Source: Devosia chinhatensis | GTDB taxonomy: Bacteria > Pseudomonadota > Alphaproteobacteria > Rhizobiales > Devosiaceae | Direction: 5' to 3' | DNA: 64,000 nucleotides | Assembly (NCBI RefSeq): GCF_000969445.1 | Contig: NZ_JZEY01000061.1 | Coordinates: forward strand, 536,001 to 600,000 | Shown here: piece by piece, positions 54,005-61,672 of the stretch | Numbering within the stretch: the first letter of the stretch is position 1 | Layout: each line of letters starts with the position of its first letter | Translations under genes and position numbers: made by a program | The notes under the pieces: model-generated | The model's database searches: none | The model's input: only the letters and a program-made list of their open reading frames with translations | Told to the model about the DNA's origin: nothing

Positions 54005-55234
54005 ATGACGCGTTCTTCTGCCAATCCTGTCGGCATGTTCATGGCCGACCAGACCCCCAGGATCCTGCTGGTCGACGACGACCCGGAAATCGCGCGCCAT
54101 GTCGGCCGGGCGCTGGAGCGCCTGGGCTGGGAGAGCCGCACCCTTGACCGTGATGAAGACGTGCTCGACGTCGTCGCCGACTGGCAGCCGTCGCATATCA
54201 TGCTCGATCTCGTCATGCCGGGCGAAAACGGCATCTCGCTGACCCAGCGGCTGGCCGAAGCCGAGGTCCGCGCCTCCATCATCTTCTCCAGCGGCGCCGA
54301 CCGGCGCATCATGGAAGCGGTGGCCCGCTCGGCGCGCCTGCATGGCCTGACGGTGGCGGGCCTTCTGCCCAAGCCCTTCACGCGCAGCAAGCTTGCCGAG
54401 GCCCTGGGCCGCGCCGTCATGCCCGCAGGGGACACGTCCGGCCCCAGCGCCGAGAGCGACAACATCCTCGAGATCGACCCCATTGAGCTCGAATCCGCGA
54501 TCAAGCGCGGCGATATCCGGCCCTGGCTCCAGCCCCAGGTGGCGTGCGACAGCGGCGCTATTGTCGGCTTCGAGGTGCTCGCCCGCTGGCATCACGCCCA
54601 TCACGGCATCATCGGCCCCTCGGTCTTCATCCCCACGGCCGAAACACATGGCCTGATCGAACGGCTGACCCTGGCGCTGGTCAGCCAGGCGCTGCATTGG
54701 CTTGGCGCCAATGCCGCCCATGCTTCGGCGACCATGTCGTTCAACGTCACGCCCAGTCTTCTCGAAGAGGGCGATTTCGTCCAGAAACTGTTGCGCGCCT
54801 GCGCCCGCTACGGGGTCGATCCCGCCCGCGTCGTGCTCGAGGTCACAGAGAGCACGCGGCTCAAGCAGGACGTCGCCACGCTCGACCGGCTAACCCTGCT
54901 CCGTCTCGACGGCCTGCGCCTGTCGATCGACGATTTCGGCATCGGCTATTCCTCCTTGCTGCAGCTGGCGCATCTGCCCTTTTCCGAGATCAAGGTGGAC
55001 CGCAGCTTCGTGTCCATGGCCACGCGCTCGGATGAAGCCCGTGCCATCGCCACCTCGATCATTTCGCTGGCCCGCCAATTGGGCATGACCAGCGTGGCCG
55101 AAGGCGTCGAGGACAAGGCGACCTTCGATCTGCTGCGCGAAGCCGGCTGCAATCGTATTCAAGGCTATTACTTTTCAAGGCCGCTCAGCCTCAAGGAGGC
55201 GAATAATGTGCGCAGTCAGTTCGATGTAACATAA
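54005..55234 (+). CDS. Response-regulator phosphodiesterase, REC-EAL
   Basis: Protein of 409 residues: receiver domain (about 18-140; acidic pair in LLVDDDP, acceptor Asp68 in IMLDLVMPG, Lys in LPKPF) fused to an EAL domain (about 155-405). The metal and catalytic motifs are FEVLARW (ExLxR form), FNVTPSLL, DDFGIGYSSL, IKVDRSFV, AEGVED and QGYYFSRP, so hydrolysis of c-di-GMP is likely. It probably receives phosphate from the hybrid kinase encoded two genes downstream. The opposing cyclase is directly upstream. Start behind AAAGG; an ATG 10 codons later is possible. Confidence 0.9.
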   Translation: MTRSSANPVGMFMADQTPRILLVDDDPEIARHVGRALERLGWESRTLDRDEDVLDVVADWQPSHIMLDLVMPGENGISLTQRLAEAEVRASIIFSSGADRRIMEAVARSARLHGLTVAGLLPKPFTRSKLAEALGRAVMPAGDTSGPSAESDNILEIDPIELESAIKRGDIRPWLQPQVACDSGAIVGFEVLARWHHAHHGIIGPSVFIPTAETHGLIERLTLALVSQALHWLGANAAHASATMSFNVTPSLLEEGDFVQKLLRACARYGVDPARVVLEVTESTRLKQDVATLDRLTLLRLDGLRLSIDDFGIGYSSLLQLAHLPFSEIKVDRSFVSMATRSDEARAIATSIISLARQLGMTSVAEGVEDKATFDLLREAGCNRIQGYYFSRPLSLKEANNVRSQFDVT

Positions 55235-55304
55235 GTTAGTTGGCAAATGATGCGTTCGCAGATACCTCTGATATTCGCCAAAGGCGCAATAGCGGCGGCA
55301 TCGA

Positions 55305-56627
55305 ATGCAAGACTTCTCCATCACGTGCTACGTCCTCGACGACGACCCCGCGGTGAACGAGGTCATCTGCGGCATTCTCGGCCGAAATGGCGTCGATTTC
55401 GAGAGTTTTCTGAGCCTTGATGCCCTGCTCCGGGCCATGGCGTCGACCCATCCCGATCTCATCTTTCTTGATGTGCGGCTCAAGGATGCCGACGCGGTCG
55501 AGGCGGTGCGTCAACTCCACGCCATCGGCTATCGCGGCAAGATCCAGGTGGTCAGCGGCCTCGGCGCTGCCCAGCTGTCCGAAATCTATCGCCTGCTCGA
55601 GCGCTACGGCTATGGCAGCCTCTACCCCATCGCCAAGCCCTTCCGCTCCGCTGCCATCAAGGCCGCCTTGTCCCATCTTTCCGAGGGCCCGGCGATCAGC
55701 CCTCCCCCTCGCCCCGCTGCCGGCCTGGTTTCTGCCTGGCTCGCCAGCACCCGCGGAGAAAGCGGCATCATGGTCGCTCAGCCGTCTCTGCTTGCCGCCG
55801 GGCAGGGGACCGATCTGTTCGCCAGCCGCCAGCGTTTCGATGAGGTCATCGATCAGGTGCGTCTGGCCTGGTCCGCGGCCAGGCCGGGCCGGCAGCCACA
55901 GGCCTGGCTGCATATGACAGCTGGCGCCGCCCTGGCCCTGCCGCTGGGTTCGCTCTCGGCGTGGTTGTCCGACCAGCAGAGCCTCAACCTTGGCATCGTC
56001 GTGCCCGCCACGCAGATGCTGACGACCTCCAGCCAGGTCGACGATCTGCGCACACGATTGCTGGTCTATGGCTTCCGCGTCGGCCTGCTCACCACCAACC
56101 TGCACGACATTTCGCTCAATTCCCTCGTTCGCATCACCGGCGGATGCCTTGTCCTGGGCGAGCATTGCATCGCCGAGATCCTGGGCAACCCGATAGACCG
56201 CGCCTTGGGCGAGAACATTCTGGCCGCGTGCCGCAACAAGTCCATTTCCGTGGCGGCCCTCTATCAGCCAGGTGTCGAGGAGCAAAACGATCTGATCGCC
56301 CTGGGCATCGAATGGCTGGCCGCCCCCCTCGATGCCATGGTGCCGCTGGTCCACTTGCCTCAGGCACCCCGGCCCCAATTCGGTCCGACGCAGGACCAGG
56401 ACAAGCCGGAAGACGCCGGCCTGCCTGATTTTCCCGGCCGCGACCTGCTCAGCCAGCGCGAATACGAAATCGTCAATCTCACGGCCAACGGCTTTTCTGC
56501 CAAGGAGGCGGGGCGCGAACTCGGCCTCAGCCACCGCACTGTGGAAGTGCATCGCTCCAATGTCTTCGCCAAGCTGGGCGTCAAGAACGTCGCCCAGCTC
56601 ACCCGTCTCGTTCTAGGCCTGCGCTGA
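55305..56627 (+). CDS. REC / degenerate-EAL / LuxR-type DNA-binding regulator
   Basis: Protein of 440 residues. The receiver domain (about 5-125) has acceptor Asp56 (FLDVRL) and Lys (IAKPF). A C-terminal LuxR/GerE helix-turn-helix (about 375-438) is clear: LSQREYEIVNLTANGFSAKE and LGLSHRTVEVHRSNVFAKLG. The middle (about 145-350) follows the secondary-structure rhythm of an EAL domain: YGFRVGLLTTNL stands where DDFGxGYSS would be, GCLVLGEHCIAEIL where the KxD strand would be, and ISVAALYQPGVEEQN where AEGVE would be. The catalytic Glu, Asp and Lys are absent, so it may bind c-di-GMP or a partner without cutting it. The EAL reading is by eye. Confidence 0.8.
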   Translation: MQDFSITCYVLDDDPAVNEVICGILGRNGVDFESFLSLDALLRAMASTHPDLIFLDVRLKDADAVEAVRQLHAIGYRGKIQVVSGLGAAQLSEIYRLLERYGYGSLYPIAKPFRSAAIKAALSHLSEGPAISPPPRPAAGLVSAWLASTRGESGIMVAQPSLLAAGQGTDLFASRQRFDEVIDQVRLAWSAARPGRQPQAWLHMTAGAALALPLGSLSAWLSDQQSLNLGIVVPATQMLTTSSQVDDLRTRLLVYGFRVGLLTTNLHDISLNSLVRITGGCLVLGEHCIAEILGNPIDRALGENILAACRNKSISVAALYQPGVEEQNDLIALGIEWLAAPLDAMVPLVHLPQAPRPQFGPTQDQDKPEDAGLPDFPGRDLLSQREYEIVNLTANGFSAKEAGRELGLSHRTVEVHRSNVFAKLGVKNVAQLTRLVLGLR

Positions 56628-56729
56628 AGCGCTTTAAGTGGAAACACCTAAATTTCTGCCGCCCCTGTGCGCCATCGCCCTTTCGTGCAAATTAGCGCCA
56701 GTCCTCTGAGACATGCGGCGAAACCCTCA

Positions 56730-59180
56730 ATGAGAAATTGGGCCTCTTCCTGGAGAACGCTGATCGCGGCGCTCGTGGCGAGTGCGGTCTTCCTTGTCAT
56801 GGCCGGCGCCTTTGCGGTGCGCGAGCAGAGCGTCTACCACGATTTCGCGCTCAATCGCCTTCAACAGCAGGCATCGGCGCTGACGACGTCGACGGCGACC
56901 CTGCTCACCGAAGTCGACCAAAGTCTGCTCTATGTGGCCGACAATGTCACCGATGCCATTGGCACGCCGCAATTTCGCGCGCGCCTTTCGGAGGCGCTTC
57001 GCATTGCCCGTGCGACGACGCAGCTTCCCAATTCGGTTTTCGCGCTCGACGCACGCGGCCGTGTTTTTGCTCTGGCCACAGACGTCTATCCAGAACCCTT
57101 CCCCTTGGGCGATGTTGATTACGCCCTTGCCCATATCGAGGGAAAGGTCGAGGGCGTCTTTGTCGGTGCAGCGCGGCTGGGACGGCTGGGAACGTCTTCG
57201 GGCCGCTGGATCTTCGGCCTGAGCCGCGCTGTGCGGGCCGCAGACGGGACGCTGATCGCCATACTCGTAGCGACGATACCGATCGATCGGCTGTCGCCGC
57301 TCTTGGTCTCGTCCTATGGGGCAGAACCCGGCGTCGGCACCTGGATCGCCCTCGACGGCAGGCTGCTGCTGCGCGAACCGTTCATTCCCGATGCCATTCT
57401 TGACCAGCCCGAGGATCAGCGCCAGCTTTACGAACGGCTGCTGGCAAGCCAGGCCAGCGGCACGACGGAACTGATCTCCTATGCCGATGGGCAGCGCCGT
57501 GCGATTGCCTGGCAACGCTCTGAAGCATTTCCTATCGCCACGGCCGTCGCCGTCGCAACATCCCCGTTGATGAACGAATGGCAGCGCACCTTCAGGCTCG
57601 GCCTGTTCGGCGCAATCTTGTTCTGCACGGCTATGGTGCTCGGCGGCTATTTCATCGACCGGCTCCGCTTGATTTCAGCGACCGAACGCCGTCTGGCGAT
57701 GGATAGGTTCGAGCATCTTCTGGGCGGTATCAAGGACATCTTCATCGCCGTCGACCGCGATCTGAACATCACCGAATACAATGCGGCAGCGGCCGAGAAG
57801 CTGGGAAGCGGCGACGTCATCGGCCGGCCGTTATTCGAGCTCTTCCCGGAACTGCGTGAGGAGCGCAACCGCAATGCACTGGCTGAAGCCACCCTCAGCA
57901 GGCAGCGGGTTCAGGTGCAGATCGAGCAGCCCCAGAGTGGCGATACCTACCTGCTGCATTTCTATCCCTTCCTCGATGGCGTTGCCATCCTGGCCGAGCG
58001 GGTCACCGAACGCATGGTCATGGAGGCGCGCCTCAATCAATCCCAGAAGATGGAAGCTTTGGGGCAGCTGACCGGCGGCATCGCCCACGACTTCAACAAT
58101 CTGCTCACCGTTATCGTCGGCAATGCCGAGGCCCTTCTCGATCTCGATATGGACGAGGAGAGCAAGCGCAATGCCGAAGGCATCGTGCACGGCGCCGAGC
58201 AGGCGGCCGAACTAACCCGGCAATTGCTGGCCTTTGCCCGTCAGCAGCCGCTGACCCCGCGCAGTCTCGACCTCAATCGTCACATCTCCGCCATGCAGGC
58301 CATGCTGCGACGGGTCCTGCCCGAAACAATTTCCATCACGCTCAATCTCGATGAAGTCTGGTCGGTCTGGGTGGATGCCACTCAGCTCGACTCGGCGCTG
58401 CTCAACATCGTCATCAATGCGCGCGACGCCATGCCAGATGGCGGCAGCATCGTCATGGAGACAGCGGGCATCCAAATCGACCAGCGCGACAGCATGCCCG
58501 GCGTCGATCTCAAGATGGGCCAATATGTGCGCATTTCCATCACCGATAGCGGCACGGGCATGCCCCCCGACATTGCCGCACGCGCCTTCGACCCCTTCTT
58601 TTCCACCAAGCCCGAAGGCAGCGGCACGGGCCTCGGCCTGTCCATGGTCTATGGCTTTGCGCGTCAGAGCGGCGGTCAGGTGAGCCTCTACAGCGAGCCG
58701 GGTCACGGCACCACGATCAGTCTTTACCTGCCCCGCTCGCTGCAAAGTTTCTCTGCCAGCGACATGGCCCAGGAGATCAGTGCCAAGGAACCCTTGGAGG
58801 GTGGCACCGAGACGATTCTGATCGTCGAGGACAATGCCTTGGTGCGCGTCTTCGCCCGCAATACGCTACGGCAACTGGGCTATCGCGTCGTCGAGGCAGA
58901 GGATGCCGCAACCGCTCTGGCACTCTTCGCAAAGGGCGAAACCTTCGATCTGGTGCTCAGCGACATCGTCCTGCCGGGCGACATGAGCGGTCCGGCCCTG
59001 GTCGAAACCCTCTGGCAGCGCCAGCACCGCTTCGCATTGCTCTTTATGTCCGGCTATCCCAAATCTGCGCTCAAGACCGCCGCCCCTCTGGGTGACATTG
59101 AGGTGCTCGGCAAGCCGTTCAAGCGCGATGCCCTGGCCCGCGCCGTGCGCAGCGCCCTCCAGCGCGGCCCCGCTGGCTGA
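56730..59180 (+). CDS. Hybrid sensor histidine kinase
   Basis: Membrane kinase of about 816 residues. TM helices near 12-32 and 292-315 enclose a periplasmic sensor of about 260 residues, probably Cache-like. A PAS domain (about 335-435), HisKA with the phospho-accepting His near 453 (GGIAHDFNNLLTVIVGNAE), an ATPase domain (N box LNIVINARDAM, G1 ITDSGTGMP, G2 GSGTGLGLS) and a C-terminal receiver (about 695-812, Asp near 745 in LSDIVLPG) follow. The sequence class is that of orphan hybrid kinases. The receivers encoded just upstream are natural targets. The start is uncertain: a GTG 21 codons earlier is possible. Confidence 0.9.
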   Translation: MRNWASSWRTLIAALVASAVFLVMAGAFAVREQSVYHDFALNRLQQQASALTTSTATLLTEVDQSLLYVADNVTDAIGTPQFRARLSEALRIARATTQLPNSVFALDARGRVFALATDVYPEPFPLGDVDYALAHIEGKVEGVFVGAARLGRLGTSSGRWIFGLSRAVRAADGTLIAILVATIPIDRLSPLLVSSYGAEPGVGTWIALDGRLLLREPFIPDAILDQPEDQRQLYERLLASQASGTTELISYADGQRRAIAWQRSEAFPIATAVAVATSPLMNEWQRTFRLGLFGAILFCTAMVLGGYFIDRLRLISATERRLAMDRFEHLLGGIKDIFIAVDRDLNITEYNAAAAEKLGSGDVIGRPLFELFPELREERNRNALAEATLSRQRVQVQIEQPQSGDTYLLHFYPFLDGVAILAERVTERMVMEARLNQSQKMEALGQLTGGIAHDFNNLLTVIVGNAEALLDLDMDEESKRNAEGIVHGAEQAAELTRQLLAFARQQPLTPRSLDLNRHISAMQAMLRRVLPETISITLNLDEVWSVWVDATQLDSALLNIVINARDAMPDGGSIVMETAGIQIDQRDSMPGVDLKMGQYVRISITDSGTGMPPDIAARAFDPFFSTKPEGSGTGLGLSMVYGFARQSGGQVSLYSEPGHGTTISLYLPRSLQSFSASDMAQEISAKEPLEGGTETILIVEDNALVRVFARNTLRQLGYRVVEAEDAATALALFAKGETFDLVLSDIVLPGDMSGPALVETLWQRQHRFALLFMSGYPKSALKTAAPLGDIEVLGKPFKRDALARAVRSALQRGPAG

Positions 59181-59192
59181 CGAGAAAGCCCA

Positions 59193-60422
59193 TCAAAGTG
59201 CAAATCCGGCGGGAACGCGCCTGCCTGCCAGTTCATCGGCAATCCGCTCGGCCGAGCCCAGCGCCAGCGTGAAACCCAGCGCGCCATGTCCGACATTGAG
59301 CAGCAGGTTTTCGGCGCTGCGACTGCGTCCCAAAATCGGCAGTCCGGTGGGCGTGGCCGGTCTCTGCCCGGCCCAGAGAAGGGCATTCTGCCAATCGGCG
59401 GCGTCGGGAAAATCGTGCCGAGCATCGGACAGCAATTGTCCGATGCGGCGCTGGTCGATTCCAAGATCGTGCCCCACCAGATCGGCTGCGCCCGCAAGGC
59501 GCAGCGTCGCGCCCAGCCGCGCATAGACCACCTTGCGTGCGGCGTCTGTGATACTCACCGAAGGGGCAGGCGCCGCTGCGGGAATCGGCGCCGTGGCGCT
59601 ATAGCCCTTGAGGGGATAGATCGGCAGGTCGAGCCCGGCGCTTTGCCCCAGCGCCCGTGAAGCGACCCCGGCAGCCAGCACGAAGATATCCGCTTCGAAA
59701 TCGCCCCTCCCGGTACGCACGGCCTTGATCGTCCGCCCCTCGCGCACAAATCCCCGCACTTCGGTATCGAGCATCAGCGCATTTTCGCCGAGCAGGCCCG
59801 CCATGCCCTTGGTGAAGAGATGGGCGTCGCCGGCCTCGTCGCCGGGCGAGAAAAGGCCACCGACCAGCCGGTCGGCAATGGCGGCAAGCGCCGGCTCGAG
59901 CGCCAGGCATTCCGCCACCGGGACGGCGCGCTTGTCCGTACCGCTTTGCGCCTGCTGCTCGGCATAGCGCCTCGCCGCGCTGTAACTCTTCTCACTCGAA
60001 TAGACCACCAGCTTGCCGGTCTGCGTCCAGTTGAAGTCGATTTCGCGCAAGGACGCGCTGTCGTGGAGAATTCGCTTGCTGCGCTCGGCAAGGCTGCCGA
60101 GCAGGTCGATCGTGCGCCGCGCGCGCTCTGGCGTGCAGGCAGCGAGAAATTGCATCAGCCAGCGATACTGGAACGGATCGAAGCCGGGGCGGAACTGCAC
60201 CGGGGAGGCCGGGTCGGTGAGCAGCTTGGGCAATTGCCCCCAGACCGAGGGATCGGCAAGCGGGGCGACATAGGAATAGCTCAGCTGCCCGCCATTGGAA
60301 AAGCTCGCGCCATTGCCCACCGCCTTGGCGCTGTCGATCACGCTCACACGGTGGCCGTCCTGCACCAAGCGCCACGCACAGCTGATCCCGACCACGCCGG
60401 CGCCGATAACGATGATATCCAT
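59193..60422 (-). CDS. dadA: FAD-dependent D-amino-acid dehydrogenase-like oxidase (DadA-type)
   Basis: Flavoprotein of 409 residues in the DAO superfamily. The FAD motif is at the N-terminus (DIIVIGAGVVGISCAWRL). NGASFSNGGQLSYSYVAPLA is characteristic of the small subunit of D-amino-acid dehydrogenase DadA. The C-terminal GRSRSAENLLLNVGHGALGFTLALGSA closes the flavin site. It likely oxidises D-alanine or other D-amino acids to keto acids with electrons passed to the respiratory chain. No alanine racemase is adjacent. It is convergent with the hybrid kinase and divergent from the TAXI transporter. Confidence 0.88.
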   Translation of the reverse strand: MDIIVIGAGVVGISCAWRLVQDGHRVSVIDSAKAVGNGASFSNGGQLSYSYVAPLADPSVWGQLPKLLTDPASPVQFRPGFDPFQYRWLMQFLAACTPERARRTIDLLGSLAERSKRILHDSASLREIDFNWTQTGKLVVYSSEKSYSAARRYAEQQAQSGTDKRAVPVAECLALEPALAAIADRLVGGLFSPGDEAGDAHLFTKGMAGLLGENALMLDTEVRGFVREGRTIKAVRTGRGDFEADIFVLAAGVASRALGQSAGLDLPIYPLKGYSATAPIPAAAPAPSVSITDAARKVVYARLGATLRLAGAADLVGHDLGIDQRRIGQLLSDARHDFPDAADWQNALLWAGQRPATPTGLPILGRSRSAENLLLNVGHGALGFTLALGSAERIADELAGRRVPAGFAL

Positions 60423-60611
60423 TGAGCCATTCCATTAGACGAAAATTGCGCAGCCCGCGCCTTTCTGGCACGAAAATGCCTGAACCTTGTCAAGTTTCCG
60501 CCATCATGGGTTGCGGGCTGAGAAGATTCCCTGTTCTATTAAATCAGAGACCCAAGCGGTCCAATACATAAGGTTGCACCTAGTCGACCAAACGGAAGGA
60601 AAAAAATTCCC

Positions 60612-61580
60612 ATGACAAAGCAGTTCATTGTCTCTGCCATTGCGGGTGTCGCCCTTATGGGCAGTGCGCTTCCCACGATTGCACAGCAGCAGTTCATTAC
60701 TATCGGAACGGGCGGCGTAACGGGTGTTTATTATGCCGCCGGTGGCGCAATCTGCCGTCTTATGAATGAAACCCGCGCCGAGCATGGCTTTCGGTGCTCG
60801 GTCGAGTCGACTGCTGCTTCCGTTTACAACCTCAACGCCATCCGCCAGGGCGAGCTCGACTTCGGCGTGACGCAGACGGACGTGATGTTCCATGCCGTCA
60901 ACGGCGAAGTTGCTTTCGCCGAGCAGGGCGCCTGGGACGGCATGCGTTCGGTCTTCTCGCTCCATCCCGAACCCTTCACCCTCCTCGCTCGCGCCGATGC
61001 CGGCATCGAGACCTTCGAGGACCTGGCTGGCAAGCGCGTCAATATCGGTGCGCCCGGCTCGGGTACCCAGACCTCGATGGACATCATCCTCGATGCAGCC
61101 GGCATGTCCCGCGACGACTTCGCGCTGACCTCCGAACTGCGCCCCGATGAGCATGGGCCGGCCCTCTGCGACAACCAGATCGATGCCTTCATCTATGGCG
61201 TGGGCCACCCCTCTGCCAATATTGCCGACCCGACCACGACCTGCGGTGCGCAGCTCGTCGCGCTTCAGGGCGATTACATCGACGGCCTGGTGAGCGAATA
61301 TCCCTATTACGCCAGCGTCACCATTCCGGGCGGCACCTATGCCAACAACGAAGGCGACACCGCCACCTTCGGCGTGCTGGCGGCCCTGGCCGTGTCCGAA
61401 GACACCCCTGACGACGCCGTCTATGCTCTGGTGAGCTCGGTGTTTGAGAACTTCGACACCTTCAAGTCCCTGCATCCGGCCCTGGCCAATCTGACCGAGC
61501 AGGCCATGGTCTCCGATGGTCTCTCCGCGCCGCTGCATCCGGGCGCCGAGCGTTATTACCAGGAGCGCGGCTGGCTCTAA
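60612..61580 (+). CDS. TAXI-family TRAP transporter substrate-binding protein
   Basis: Periplasmic binding protein of 322 residues with a signal peptide (about 1-24, ending ALPTIAQ). The mature N-terminus [20 protein letters not shown] is the hallmark of TAXI proteins. [20 protein letters not shown] and [15 protein letters not shown] [13 protein letters not shown] also fit. It works with the fused permease encoded directly downstream, driven by an ion gradient. TAXI ligands are usually dicarboxylates or amino acids such as glutamate; specificity is not determinable here. A terminator hairpin between the two genes could favour expression of the binding protein. Confidence 0.93.
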   Translation: MTKQFIVSAIAGVALMGSALPTIAQQQFITIGTGGVTGVYYAAGGAICRLMNETRAEHGFRCSVESTAASVYNLNAIRQGELDFGVTQTDVMFHAVNGEVAFAEQGAWDGMRSVFSLHPEPFTLLARADAGIETFEDLAGKRVNIGAPGSGTQTSMDIILDAAGMSRDDFALTSELRPDEHGPALCDNQIDAFIYGVGHPSANIADPTTTCGAQLVALQGDYIDGLVSEYPYYASVTIPGGTYANNEGDTATFGVLAALAVSEDTPDDAVYALVSSVFENFDTFKSLHPALANLTEQAMVSDGLSAPLHPGAERYYQERGWL

Positions 61581-61608
61581 GCCGGTCACAACGATCCAGC
61601 CTGTTATG

Positions 61609-61637
61609 CGGCGACCCCTTCGGGGGCCGCCGTTTCT
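61609..61637 (+). terminator. Stem-loop between binding protein and permease
   Basis: CGGCG-a-CCCC / GGGG-c-CGCCG with a TTCG tetraloop, followed by TTTCTT, about 30 bases past the stop. It resembles a terminator with partial read-through, since the permease of the same transporter starts 36 bases later. Confidence 0.75.
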
Positions 61638-61672
61638 TGCTCTAGCGTCCAGTGCGCCCAGCGGAATTTGCC

